Below the pieces are notes generated by a model that had not been told where the DNA came from, did no database searches, and worked only from the letters and a program-made list of their open reading frames with translations. A stretch of DNA of 64,000 bases, taken from Ixodes scapularis (lineage: Eukaryota; Arthropoda; Arachnida; Ixodida; Ixodidae). The stretch is from contig NW_024609839.1 of NCBI RefSeq assembly GCF_016920785.2, forward strand, positions 21,763,085 to 21,827,084. Direction: 5' to 3'. Position numbers and translations under genes: made by a program. Below are positions 20,331 through 31,940 of this stretch, in pieces (positions within the stretch are counted from its first letter, which is position 1; each line of letters begins with the position of its first letter).

Positions 20331-21236
20331 TTTTTTCTGCTTTTCTTTTTACAAATATTTTGCTATATTTACAATTTTCGTTTTTCAATTATCACTGAAA
20401 AAAGCAAACCTTGTAGACGAAACGTCGCTGAACTGAATAGTATGAGATTTCTTTTTGACACCTGCGAACTCAATGGAATCACTTTCCTCAAAATGCAAGG
20501 AGCATATAAATCGGGGAACGTCCGCTTTACGTGGTGCCCGTGGATGTTCTACAGCAATTGCAGCCCGCCCTTGGTGCCGATCTCGTTGACCCTTCGGAAA
20601 CATGTGCAGACTTTGCCGCACAATGCCACTTTTTTCGGACGCAGGACTTGTGAGGCAGCTTTTCACGCGACATCTTGGGGTATTCTTTTCGAAGCCGATC
20701 ACGGAAATTCACCACGGGCACTCACTACTCACCTCCAACTCTCGTACAAAACAACGCATGTTGAACTACAGAACAGCGAGCGGAACAAACATAACCTCAA
20801 AGGAATCGCACGGCAAACGGTTCCCCGCCACATCTGTCAACTGCTGCGCAAACAAAAAAAAAGAGGGCGAAAAAAAAAGACCGCATGGTTGTGTGCAGCC
20901 ACGTGACTTCAGCCACTCACTCTCTCCTCTCCACTTCTTCGACCTCCGTGCGCAGGTTTTGGTTTCGGTTTCGAGCAGTGGCGTTTTTCGGCTTTATGAA
21001 ATATATACGTGACTCTTGCAAAATATTAATTGGGTAGACTTCCGACACCATAATACATCGCGTGACAAAAATTAAAAAAAAAAAAATTGGGATGTCAGTG
21101 TCCCTTTAATAATCCGATTTGTAGGAATATAATTGTTTGAGTCATAGCTACAGCATATTTGGAAAATCTCTTTCCCCAAATGTGGAGTATAAACAAATGT
21201 TATAAAACAGAATTCAACATTTTGTGAGAAGCATTA

Positions 21237-21971
21237 GGGAGTTTTAGAATAGCGCACGCTAAAGTTTTGCGTGCGCAAAGAATAGCGTCGTTGGTACTGC
21301 GCATGCTCAGAACGCAAACCAGGTTTTGCGCTTTGCGTGCGCAATTTTAGCGTGCGATATTTCTCGGAAATAGCTTGCGTACGCAAAGAGTCTTTGCGCT
21401 TCTCCAAGATGGATTCATGATGAGAAGTTGGCTAAAGCCGAGACGAGCAGAGTTAAAAAAATGGCGGCTTCCAGGATTCTGTCGGCGGCTGCTTTGGCGG
21501 CGTCGTGAGTGCGACGTCGGCGGCATCCTCGCGATTGCGATTTTCAGTACGGGACGACATTGCACTTGGTGTGGCTACGATCACCCGCAACTTGATGCTT
21601 GTGACGCGCGAACATTTCTCGGCGAAGGTACGATGTGCGAAGGTTAGTACACGAGACCTCTCTTGCCGCGGCGACGCAAGCGGACACGACCGGTCAACCG
21701 CTCGGGTTGTATTCTCATGTTCATCAAATCTAAAATAATACTCTGGACCAAAAAAAAAACTTGTTTTTTTTTTTTTTTGTTTTTTGTAAAGTTACAGCAT
21801 TTCGCGTGTGAAATAAAAATTGTGACTGTATGTTGGTGGCGTCGCAAGCGCGAGATGCTTGGGCTTTTGCGTCGCGACGGAGAAACGCTATTCTAAAACT
21901 CTCTCGCGTCGCGTGCGCTAATACAAGCGCTACATTTAGCGCTAGCGTACGTACGTTATTCTAAAACTCCC
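21237..21971. mobile_element. 735-bp TIR element, TA target, holding first-exon-like sequence
   Basis: TA at 21235-21236 and 21972-21973 flank ends GGGAGTTTTAGAATA and TATTCTAAAACTCCC (the right one interrupted by one base). The subterminal parts are rich in GCGTGCGCA and GCGCTAGCGTACG palindromes. The interior (21400-21720) is GC-rich and unlike the ends, with a short ORF that looks like the start of a nuclear-encoded mitochondrial protein. The ends resemble those of the 173-bp hairpin element at 31461. No transposase. Confidence 0.75.
21461..21504 (+). CDS. Captured first-exon-like ORF with splice donor
   Basis: ATG at 21461 opens MAASRILSAAALAA, followed at once by a canonical GTGAGT donor (21505-21510). 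The peptide has the alanine, serine and arginine composition of a mitochondrial presequence, and the region is GC-rich like a promoter-proximal exon. Reading on without splicing hits a stop one codon later. A second open frame from 21505 contains RDDIALGVATITRNLMLVTR and reaches a GTACGA donor-like site near 21624. I do not recognise the source gene. It sits wholly inside the TIR element, so it is probably a transduplicated piece of a host gene. Confidence 0.35.
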
Positions 21972-21979
21972 TATTGTCA

Positions 21980-22428
21980 GTTATAATCACACTAAATATT
22001 GCAAAGAACTAATCAGATTCTCTTTTTTAACGAGTCAACCTATTATTAGTGGAACTTGAACTCCAAGTCTACTTTTTTTTTAACTGTCCTAATTACTTTG
22101 GCATAACATACTGTATTTAATTTAGAGTTTAACTCACACTAAATTACAATCCACTATGGCGAGTTGAATGAGTATGATTCACTTATCCAATGCACACTCT
22201 CCTTAGAGAAACGGGTAACAACATAAGACACTTATAAATTGTCTAACGACTTCCTAATGGCAAGCCTATTTTTTTAGTTGCACTTACATGGGTGTAGACT
22301 TACCGAAATGCTGCTCAATTTCAGAAAGCACGTCACTGACCTATATTCATTAAAACGAACTAACGTCTTCTGTACATTTCAAAATATTTTAAAAAGGTAA
22401 GAATAACAAAATAGTATGCATATGCTCA
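21980..22428. other. M13 intron, no feature seen
   Basis: AT-rich intron sequence between the TIR element and exon 4, with no ORF of note. Confidence 0.5.
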
Positions 22429-22429
22429 C

Positions 22430-22667
22430 CTCGTCCCGAATACGTTGGTCCTTAAAAAAGTTCTTAACATACAGGTGACCGAAAGCGTGCTTCATAGTAA
22501 CCATCAGGTCCCGTATGCAAAGGCTCGTGAAATCCGGCTCTTGTGGTTCATTGTAAGTAGGATCGACAGTTTTCATGAAACGTGTGTAGTCGAAAAACAG
22601 ATTTGATTTTGAGAACTTAATGAGTTGAGATAGGTATTTATACCCAAGAAAGTTATAGAGCTCATCC
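22430..22667 (-). CDS. M13 peptidase-like gene, exon 4
   Basis: The minus-strand acceptor TTATCAG ends at 22668 and is preceded by a T-rich tract; the donor GTGAGC starts at 22429. The 238-nt exon begins with one base completing a codon (CA from exon 3 plus G gives CAG), then 79 codons. They include ELYNFLGYKYLSQLIKFS, FDYTRFMKTV, DFTSLCIRDLMVTMKHAFGH and LYVKNFFKDQRIRDE. These match the M13 order L.NYL.W, then C...V...MG.A.G.LYV...F. The phase fits exon 3 only if the frameshift in that exon is allowed for. Strong family evidence. Confidence 0.8.
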
Positions 22668-22774
22668 CTGATAATGCAAAAAGAAGCAATGGTAGAAAAC
22701 ATCATGAGTATAACGTGGAACTTTGTAAGTTCATTTTAATATCTATAATCATTGCGTCACGCTTTTAAAGCGCA

Positions 22775-23345
22775 AGTACTATATTCGATGTACAATCTCC
22801 GGCGATATCAAAGACCCACTCGGAGCGCGTGGCAGAGGCGATGGCTGAGGGGGGCGCTGCTCGCGCTTCGGGCAATTCCATGTCGCTCGGAGGGGAGGCC
22901 TGACCCGGTGCTCAGCCCCGCCAGCTGGCGAGCAGCGTCGAGACGTGATTAAATTTTGATTTTGGTTTGGCGGGAGAGCGCGATTTCTACAGGGCTTCAG
23001 CATAACTGCTATCTTTGTTTTTTCGCAGTGCTTGATTTGATAATTTCCATAAAAAATTGATAAAAGCGCCCGTGATAACGAGACTTCATTCGAGCCTCCT
23101 TTACAATACTCCCAGGCGTGCCGCGTAAGAAGCGCATTCCCGCCAAACTGAAATCAAAATCTGTTAAGCACGTCTTGGCGCGGCTGGCGCAGCTGAGCAC
23201 TGAGTGAGGCCTCCCCTCCGAGCGACATGAAATCGCCCAAAGCGAGCGCAGCGCCCCCCTCAGCCACCGCCTCTGCCACGCGCTCCCAGTGGGTTTTTTA
23301 TATTGCCGGAGAGTGTACATACGCCACACTCTGTGTTCAGAACAA
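22775..23345. repeat. Long inverted repeat with about 200-bp GC-rich arms
   Basis: The left arm (about 22790-22985) and right arm (about 23120-23320) are complementary. Shared pieces include GAGCGCGTGGCAGAGGCG, TGGCTGAGGGGGGCGCTGC, ATGTCGCTCGGAGGGGAGGC and GTTTGGCGGGA. The spacer is about 140 bp. It looks like a foldback element in an M13 intron. End sequences are not sharp, and no target duplication was found. Confidence 0.7.
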
Positions 23346-23350
23346 CCGCT

Positions 23351-23383
23351 CCCCCCCCCCCCCCCCCCCCACACACACACACA
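23351..23383. repeat. C20 tract followed by (CA)n
   Basis: Twenty C residues followed by ACACACACACACA, directly beside the long inverted repeat. Confidence 0.9.
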
Positions 23384-23389
23384 AAGGTG

Positions 23390-25335
23390 CCAAAGTGTCT
23401 GCACTGCGCGTGCGCAGAACTTACATTCGCGTCAGGTCAAGTAACTGGTCGTGCCCAGTCCTGAAGGAATGTCCGCACATACGGCTATGTGATGGGTCTC
23501 GCTGGTCTCTAAACTTTATGCGCTCGGGTAGATGGCTAACAAACGTTCTATCTCTCAAAGACCAAATATTTGTAGTAAACTGCCGTATCATTTACATAAA
23601 GACATTGTATGTTTTGATATTCATAAAATCGAGATATAACATTTTTCAATGTTAGTTTTAGATACAAGGGTCGTTTTTGTAGCTTGTATATTTACTCCAC
23701 GTAAACTTTTCTAACAATCGAATTTAAAAAATGAAAAAATGGTTCAATTAATATCTTGTGTTAGGCATATTAAATAATTAGGCTTGCACAAGAGTCAGGT
23801 ACGACAATATTTGAAAGGTAACGAAAATATTGCACCTATATGATTTAAATATAATTTTTTGTGTTAGCCTTCGCTAGTCAAGTAACTTTTCACGCCGAAA
23901 TTATATCTACGAACTTCAAGATTTCTTTTATGTTCATCCCAGAATGAATGTATAAATACCACCAGCTGCCCCAGGATAAGTACCGAACGCTTTATTAAGA
24001 ATGAACTTTATGCCCGAACAGTATATCAAGGTCATAGGTCTGTCCGATATTTTAAGCTTAAAATTCTCAAAAATAGTATGGACGCATGTTTACAGGTTAT
24101 TGAGCAAAAGTCGCAAAACAAGTGCCAGAGCTACCGTACTGCCTGGGGGTTCGGCTGGTGAGGTACTGGAGGTACACGGGTGGTCTGCAAATTATAGATG
24201 TTAAGTTTAATGTTTTAAATATAAATAAATAGTGATTAATTATATATGGAGTTTAATTTTACTTGGAACTTTTGATTTTATTTGGGTGTCCCTTGATTTC
24301 TCCGGGTAAGCTGAATTTTTTTGCCGTGGCTGGGTCAGGTAATGGTAATTTCACAAACGCAGATTCCGCCGGATGGTTGTACTCGCGCTTAGGTACACGC
24401 GCATATACCAGGACGCGTCGTGAGACTGCTTCGACGTCACGGCAGTTGCTGCCATCGTGAAAGCGCTGAGCCAGACTGATGCGCGCACGTCTCCTCAACA
24501 AATAACATTAATAGGCGGCGCATTGCAAAAGCGAGCTTAGCTCTTTGCGTGTTGCGCAATACTAGCGGTAAGAAAAAGTTGGAAGCTGCCGTGGTTTCTG
24601 GTACCGCGTCCGCTTCGTACTCGGCGGAACTAAGGTGAAATCCTGGCGGCGACGATTTGTTTAGGTAGAATTAGTAGAGCGTGTTGGTTAAACATGGTGG
24701 TATGCGAACGCAAAAGGAGGCAAAGGACACACAAAAACACGTAAGACACGGACGCTGTCCGTGTCTGACGATTTTTCGTCGCCTTTCGAGCTGCACACCA
24801 AATTATTTTTATTTACGTTCACTTGAAGCATATGATGGCATCAACCAGAGACACCTTTTACTCGGAATCTTTCAACGATGACGCGGAGCAACTTTCTAAT
24901 CATAACCATACGTTATTTTTTACCCACTTAATGCGTCATTATTAAATTTTAGATAATTATTTGACCTAGGATAAGGGCTATAATGATTTATTATGTCCAA
25001 CTGGCAGTAAAACTCAACTCTTAATTGGGAAATAAATAAATATCTGCCAATTAAATATCTAACACCCTGATATGCAAAATATGTGAAATCATGCACTTTA
25101 TATTTTAGAGTCGCTTGTCGAACAAATTTTTTTGTAAATTCTAAACTATACATCTCTTTTATGACAATATGACAATTTTTTTTAAATTAATAGGCCATAT
25201 GAGAACAAATATTATTTTGTGTGTTCGTGTGGTCATCATTTTAATAAAGTGCATTTCATAGCATCGTAAAATATGAGGGGAGTTATTATTTACGCTGTAG
25301 TGTAAAGTTAAAGAAAATATATATTATCAGTTGCT
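23390..25335. other. M13 intron, AT-rich, no gene recognised
   Basis: Mostly AT-rich sequence. A GC-richer island at 24330-24780 contains a CTTCGTACTCGGC run and an ACGGACGCTGTCCGT palindrome; no family was recognised. Confidence 0.45.
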
Positions 25336-25338
25336 TAC

Positions 25339-25479
25339 TGTTCATTGTCTTTAAGAGCGTTTTCAACCATTGGCGTGGTACGCAGTGCTCTCAACAATAA
25401 TAATTTGGGAATCAGTTAAGGAAACTGTTTTCTTGAGTGTAGAAAATTCCTTTTTAATCAACTCTTTATACTTTATCAT
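25339..25479 (-). CDS. M13 peptidase-like gene, exon 3, with frameshift
   Basis: The acceptor TTGCAG ends at 25480 and the donor GTAAGC starts at 25338 (minus strand). The exon opens in phase 0 with MIKYKELIKKEFSTLKKTVS, then LTDSQIIIVESTAYHA. At about 25371-25375 one extra base moves the reading to a frame that would otherwise give a stop; the shifted frame continues MVENALKDNE. This part aligns residue by residue with the neprilysin segment VVxxPxYLxxLxxxL that precedes the NYL motif of exon 4. Exit phase also fits exon 4. The one-base insertion is either a true lesion or an assembly error. Confidence 0.65.
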
Positions 25480-25681
25480 CTGCAATAAAAGCAAACGGAT
25501 GCCTAATATTATTTATACAAGTATATTTGAGTTCATAAAAAAAAGATATTTTGTTTAGCAAAAAAGCACGACACCGGTTGATTTGACCATTGAAATAAGA
25601 CTAAAACATTTTTAGTGTTTGTTCGCGTTCTATGCAAACCCGTGGAAACCTTGTAGAATTGATAAAAATGGTGCTTTGAAT

Positions 25682-26205
25682 ATTTAGAAATTAAGACAGA
25701 AAAACACACGAAGTACTTCTGTAAACGAAGTTTCTCAAGTTAATCGTGGATAGAACAAAAAAGCTCGGAAAGTAAATGATGTAGCACGTTATATTCATAC
25801 CTGAATTGTGTCGGCATCAACAGGGTTGATATTTTCATACTAACTCGAGTCTTCCTAGACTCACATGCTTAATTTCAAAATACAGGTTTTCTCCAAACAA
25901 AAACCAGCCAATATAAGTTTTTTGTTTGTCTGAACTAACGGTATTTTTCATGTACAACTTCAGATTATAAAAAAGCTCTGGCATGAAATCACTGGTTCTT
26001 CGATGACTGTTTAGAAATGGAGACGGAAAAACACGAAATACTTTTTTAAGCAAAGTTTCTCAAGTGAACCACAGAAAGAACAGAAGAGCTCTGAAAGTAT
26101 ATGAGGTAGCACGTCATATTTATGTGTGAACTGTGTCGGCATCGTCAGGGTTAATATGGGCATATTAACTCGGATCTTCCTTACCTCACATGCTTAATTT
26201 ATTAT
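25682..26205. repeat. Tandem direct duplication, unit about 330 bp
   Basis: About 190 bp at 25682-25876 recurs at 26012-26203. Shared words include GAAAAACAC, AAGTTTCTCAAGT, GTAGCACGT, TGTGTCGGCATC, CAGGGTTRATAT and CACATGCTTAATTT. Differences are common, so the duplication is old. It lies in an M13 intron. Confidence 0.7.
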
Positions 26206-26209
26206 TATA

Positions 26210-27120
26210 ATTATTACTGCATTTTATATAATCCATAGTGTAATAACCGCGACTAAGCACAACGATCCAAACGAGAAGATTATTTATGGCGTCCAGCTCG
26301 TTCTTAGAGCTTAAAAAGCGATAATGTCCCACGCGCGTGACGAACGTAGCCCATGTCACGAGCTTGATGTCTCAGTCCCTCGCGCTAGACGCTCAGCGCT
26401 TGGTTCTCGCGCTACAACACATAGCTCCAAAACAAACACGAAATTTAATGGGTTCTTTGAGAAAAAGATTTTTATGTAGCTAAAATAATATTGTTGCATC
26501 TAATTTGGATTACTCAGCCCTGATTGTGTGCGGTTTCGATACAGAACGTGACAAACGATTTTTCATTATCCTGTATCAATAAAATCTTTGGAGTGTTTTT
26601 GTACGTCTGCGTTTTACTTTCGGCTTGCTCTCATAAAAGTTACTTCCCTTTACCCTGAGATTACTGCCAGCATTTTCATGAGATGTACAATTTTGTAAAT
26701 GCTGTGAAGTGTGTATGGCAAACGAAGGAAACACTACCATATTTACGTTTTTTTAGATGAACTTACTCGTCCTTAGGACAGTGAATTGCTGCAGTGGTGA
26801 AATCGAAAATGCTTTCTGCATACTGCCTTTTCTCGAAGTATACTTGTTGCGCCCTCCCCGAACCTCCTGCACAGGCACGCTTGCGCTTTTATGACCAAAT
26901 GAAAGAAAGCTTCATACGTATCGTGCAAATAAATAAAGTGGCGAACATGAGAGTTTTAATCATAATATATGTTAATGCCACAATTTACTACTTTTCGTAA
27001 AGATAAATTAAGATTATATCTGAATATGTTGATGAGTAGAGAAGTGACAAGCGACTAACAGGTGTTCTTAGAGTTTGCGTAAAGGCTATGCAACTCTAAG
27101 TACAGTAATGTAAAAATTTC
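26210..27120. other. M13 intron, no feature seen
   Basis: AT-rich intron with a GC-richer patch at 26240-26430 (ACGCGCGTGACGAACG; CGCGCTAGACGCTCAGCGC). No ORF of note. Confidence 0.45.
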
Positions 27121-27124
27121 TCAC

Positions 27125-27244
27125 CGTCGACTTCAAGTCGTTATCAATGGTACCAAGTGTAGTCGATTTCATTGAGTCCTGCTGCGCACTTGTCATCTTT
27201 AATAGAAAATAATCCCGTTCGGGATCGGTATTAGGTTGCATGAC
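27125..27244 (-). CDS. M13 peptidase-like gene, exon 2
   Basis: The acceptor CTCTCCTTTAAAG ends at 27245 and the donor GTGAGA starts at 27124 on the minus strand. The 120-nt exon is phase 0 at both ends and encodes VMQPNTDPERDYFLLKMTSA then QQDSMKSTTLGTIDNDLKST. It fits the M13 segment after the FE..L motif, where neprilysins have R....Y..MT...L. The upstream exon (62041-62217) ends with that FE..L motif in phase 0, and exon 3 starts in phase 0. Weaker by residue pattern than exons 4-6, but well supported by position and phase. Confidence 0.6.
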
Positions 27245-27249
27245 CTTTA

Positions 27250-29146
27250 AAGGAGAGATTTGATTTGACTCATGAAGGTGTCGAATGTAATATCTGGGAA
27301 ACCTGCCGGAAACAACTTCAAATATAGAACGGTACCTTAAGGGTCACGGTCCCACTGATTTTGTCAATATACGTGCTTTTTGGCCGATCGTTACTTGTAT
27401 CATTCTGAATACCTTTTTTTAATCAGTAGTTTTATTTGAAAGGCGATATAATTCTATTTCCTCTCGTATAGCTAATTTTATTTTTTATGTTTGTGCATAT
27501 TTATGGTGTCACCAATAGGAAGCCACGAACTCGTTATTTCCTCCGCTAGTTATCGTTTTTGAAGGGAGCATTAACGATAACATAATTTTAATACTTGTTT
27601 TTGTCCTAAACACACTGAAGCAGAGGTGGGCAAGGTTTTGTTCTCGTTATGAATTACTTCATTTTGTACAGGTCTCCAATATAGCCGTAAAGTCGCAAAT
27701 GTCAGCAGGGGGATTTTTTTTATTGTCTAAAAAAGAACTTTGAAATCTGCAAGATACGTTGTTCTTGGACTTAGTTATTTAAAAAAAAATTCAAAAGTAT
27801 CTCTTAAGCTGTTAGTGAAATAATTATTACAAACATATCAATTTTTTATGTTGTAGGTGATGGGAGTTCTCATTTTACTTAGCGAATAATTGAACTGCAG
27901 TAGTATATCTGATAGGGGTAAAATTCTTGAGATATGCGAAAAAGTTTACGAGAGGTTTTGTTAAACTTTGAAGCATTAATGCTGAAGTAGCCTGCCATTA
28001 TCACTCTTTTGACGCATCTACTTTATGGTCATATAAATTTTATGATATCCAGCGAAACCGGCTGTCTTAAATAGTCATATTACTCCATATTAGACTTCCT
28101 TCTTTATTGCCACGCAGTTTTTTTTATTTGGATAGAAGTAATTAAAAACAGGAAAACTGTTTGAAGTATTTGTTGTACCACCTGGTGGGAGGCCGAAAAG
28201 CCACAAATTTTTTGTGTTCAAAAATCATCGAGGGCGGCGCTGACGCCTCTATCATTATCATAGCCAATGTTATTTCAGCTCGGCAAGCCAAAACCGCCCA
28301 CATGGTTTGTTGAGAAATGAAGCCTCCAGGTTGCGCGTCTCAATATTAAATTGAATGTATTAGTGCTAGTATTTATTTGTTTAGTAATCGTATTCCCTGA
28401 ATAAGGGACAAAATAGATTATGTTTGAGTTTATTAAAACATACAACGGTATCAACCTGTTTTAATCACGTTCAGGATCAAGAGTAGAACACGGGAGCAGG
28501 GTGTGCGACAGATAGTACGAGGTAAACTCAGGAGCCTCATTTGCTTTGTCGGCTTCATTTCCTGTGATTAGCTGCGTATCTCCAATTTTCCTAAACTCCA
28601 ACTCAGCGAATTCAGCCAATGCGCTTGCTTATTTTAGCTTCAGTGTAATGGGCAAAAAGGGAAGGTATGGTGATCGTTTGCTTCTCCCGATGACCGAGAG
28701 CGGCCTCACGCTTCAAGCCTCATGTGTCACTATCAACTTGTTACCAGCTGTGCACTGCCAGCAGCACCGCAATGGCAAAGGCAAGTTAATTTTTCGAAAT
28801 TTGGATCTGAATAAGACGGAGAAGGCAAAAATATAAACAAAGCATAGGGGATCGTGGTCGTGTTGAAAGTTGAATGTTACATCTGCAGAGTGGGATAAAA
28901 TGGTCAATCTTCCCATTTTTGTAGGTATTTTTATATTTTCTAGCCTTGGAATGCAAGGTGGTGCTGCTTCCAACATACCAATTAAGCTGCACTTTATGGG
29001 TAACAGAAAGACATCCCTGCCGTTGTCATCTTCTCCAACCGGCAATACTAAAGATATCTGCTTCAGAAATGTCTATGGTGTAGGAAAGGTTAAGGGCGCG
29101 TGAGTTTAGCTTAGCAAAACGCTCTTCTGCGAGGAAGCTCGCGCAT
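27250..29146. other. M13 intron, no gene recognised
   Basis: Long AT-rich sequence. ORFs of 96-110 codons at 28546-29045 on both strands overlap each other and match no family I know. Confidence 0.45.
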
Positions 29147-29875
29147 TTAAAGGGACAATAAAGACGATTTTATGTAATTGTTTTAAAATGGTGTTTTAGG
29201 CTTCTTGGAAACCTAGCAGGCTGCTTAATGTTTTGTAGACATTTGCGACGCGCATTTCTGTGCCTACGAAAGACCTGAAGAAACCGAAACTAAACTATCT
29301 CCATTCTCATTTCTGGGCCTCCGAAAACGGAGGTGATGCAGGGAGTGACGTCAAGTGTAAATAGTCGGTATCGGTAGTATTTAGGTGATCGAGACTCTGG
29401 TTACCGCGGTGGGTTTTAGCACCGCAGTGGCGCGGTCGCTTCGTCGGATCTGTCAACATGGACGACAACGCCGCTCTCGCTAGCGAGGTCTGGCTTCCGT
29501 TCAGTGAGCTAACACCAACAGAGGGGGAGTATGTGTGTGGCGGCCTCCGCCATCACCCGACGGCGACCGCCCAGCCGGCAACAAGCGGCCCGCAGGCTGC
29601 GGACAGGGAAGCAGCGAGCACCATTCTCAAGGGCGACACGAGAGCGGCGTGTTGCCGAAGGACAGGGACGCGGGGGAGATGCCGAGGGGAAAGCGGTAGC
29701 GACCCCCCACCATTTTTGGTTTTCACCAAAGTCCAACCAACCCCCGGTCACAGTCCCAGTTTCGCGGCGCTGACATTAGCGTCGCCACCATCAGCGGCGC
29801 TGTGCATAGCGTCGCCACCGGCAGCAGCGCTTAGGTGGTGGGGGGCTCTCATTAATACAAAAATACAAATATGAA
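29147..29875 (+). other. TTAA element left end followed by GC-rich ORF
   Basis: TTAA at 29147-29150 is followed by AGGGACAATAAAGACGAT, which looks like the start of a TTAA-type element; I could not find its partner end. Downstream, a GC-rich ORF (29458-29874) begins MDDNAALASEVWLPFSELTP and ends in alanine/proline-rich sequence. It includes an AGCGTCGCCACC duplication at 29779-29820. No domain recognised. Confidence 0.35.
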
Positions 29876-31940
29876 ACTTTGTCCGCTAACAGCAATTTCA
29901 ACAAAACGTCTACACCGCACCATGAAAATAAAATGCAATTTATTTTATATATTTCTTTCTCTTCGTTCTGTTTTCGGTCTAAAACCAAAACACTAAACCG
30001 ACCCGCTGGTCTCGCCGGTGCCCTGGCAGGCGCCGCTGCCCCCCCCCCCCCCCCCCCCCTTCGCTCTACCCTCGCCCAAATCTGAAACTTCGTAACGGCG
30101 GACGGCGGCCAGCGGCGGCGTCGCGTGGTTTTGTTTACCCAAGGGTCGTGCGAGCGTAGTTTCGCGCTCCGGCGTTCCGCGCGCCTGTCGAACTCGATGG
30201 ATATTTTGGTGCGAACTTTCAGAGACTGTTGAGGGGTGCATTTTACGTGGCCATATCCCGATGGTGCACGAACAGCGCAAATGCCAAGACCACAAGTTTT
30301 TGTTTGTTCATTTTTTTTTTCAAGATAAGGCAGGTGAGTATGTATCTCCCGTACTCAGTTTTATTTGCTCAGCGAACTTACCATTAAACTTCTGCTGCCC
30401 ATAGCTGTTAGTTTGCAGGCTCGTTCTCACAGTAAAAACATATGCTTTCCCCCGAATAAGTACGGTTTTAATGAAGTTAATGGTATACACTTAGCTCCAC
30501 TTCGATTTGTGCACAACTGCTTATTTAAAGTGTAACAATTGGGTTTAATCTTGAAAATGGTCTTTGGCGGTCCTCGAACAGACGGAGGATAATAAAACGA
30601 AAGAATGAGACTTCCTATATATTAATTTGAAGTTTCATTTATTTCTGCATGGTTCCGGGTGCGACAACGGCATTATGTCATTAGTTTGTTCGCTGTAGAT
30701 GGACGATTGTTTAGTTTTAAATCAGTTTAAAATTTTAAACATCATGACCACATTGTCATTACAGATGCTGGGACATACAGAACGAGCATTTGAACGTCGT
30801 CTCAAGGAGGAAGAAAGCTTCGGACACTTCGTGGTTCCCAACAAGTTATCCAGCCTGTTGAGTGCCAACATTTGTCGAAGCTTTATTTCACATTTTCATC
30901 TTGCTTGCGTGAGAAGCTTTGAATATGTAAAAATGAAGTTAATGATTGCTTGGGGCCACCTAAGTGGCTTATATTTCTTAAATCAGTGAACAACTTTACT
31001 TTCAGTGAACAGCTGATCCAACTTGGCATGTTGAATGCGTAATTATGTGGGTCAATGTGTACACTTGTAAAGATATATGTTAGTGACCATTCCCAAGAAG
31101 TGATAGTGATAAAGTTAGTGATAAAGCCCATTCCCAAGAAGGTGTGTGGCCAAGCATGTAATAATGAAGTGACGAGATCGTGCACAGATGACAGAGAGGT
31201 GCTGGCGATGTGCAACTGCAGCTGTGGGCGAGGTTGACGAAATGATTTTGCCAATGTTTTATTTTTGCGCGTATGCAGGTGCAGTGCTGTACTTAATTCC
31301 GTTTTAGCATCTGTGCAATAAATGTGCTTCGAAATATTTCGGTCGCAGCTGTGGATTTCTTACTGGACGGCGGGACGCCTCGAAACAGAAGAACAACGAA
31401 CACACATGACTACGCACCTTATACAGCTGAAAGCGAAATCGCACATCGTATATTACGTTAGGGACTTTTAGCGAACTGTTACCGTGTTCCGCGTACTGCA
31501 CTATCGGAGCCTTTGAAACATGCTTTATAGGCGCGCACCCGGAGTGATACCGTGACAGCGGGGCGCGCACTTAAAAGCATGCTTCAAAGGCTCCGATAGT
31601 GCGGTACGCGGAACACGGTTTGTTAAAAGTCCCTATTATTACACTACCGGGACCGGGCGTGATGCTCAGGAGCCTGGATCCAGGCTCCAGCACGACCCCG
31701 AAGCGATCCATACGAGAACCACCCTACAAAAATAAAGAGACGCCATGTTGGATTCTTTACGGCTTGGCTTAGAAACGGCTTCAAAGTAGGCTACTACGTC
31801 CCAAACGTGTATATAGAAGTCGTTTTGAAAAGTAAGCCAGATATTTTATTAATAGCATGGTTAGCTCTTAATATAATTTTACAATTTACCGAATATAAAA
31901 TAATGAGTTAACTCGTTCAAGTAATGAGAGCCCCCCACCA
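29836..31940. mobile_element. 2.1-kb segment with perfect 19-bp terminal inverted repeats
   Basis: TGGTGGGGGGCTCTCATTA at 29836-29854 recurs as its exact complement at 31922-31940. The interior holds a C-tract (30039-30058), a GC-rich block (30085-30250), an ORF (30699-30989) without known domain and the hairpin element at 31461. No transposase recognised and no clear target duplication, so the class is unknown. Confidence 0.55.
31461..31633. mobile_element. 173-bp hairpin MITE, TA target
   Basis: TA at 31459-31460 and 31634-31635 flank arms of about 75 bp that are nearly complementary: GGGACTTTTAGCGAACTG, ACCGTGTTCCGCGTAC, TATCGGAGCCTTTGAA and TAGGCGCGC on the left. The end GGGACTTTTAG is one base from the end of the element at 21237. 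Confidence 0.85.

Larger units (their letters stand above)
18438..21105. mobile_element. 2.67-kb TTAA-flanked TIR element enclosing a Penelope fragment
   Basis: TTAA at 18434-18437 and 21106-21109 flank perfect 12-bp ends AGGGACACTGAC and GTCAGTGTCCCT. The minus-strand Penelope-like fragment (19137-20262) is the only recognised coding remnant inside and is probably a secondary insertion. The remaining arms have no known transposase. Confidence 0.7.
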
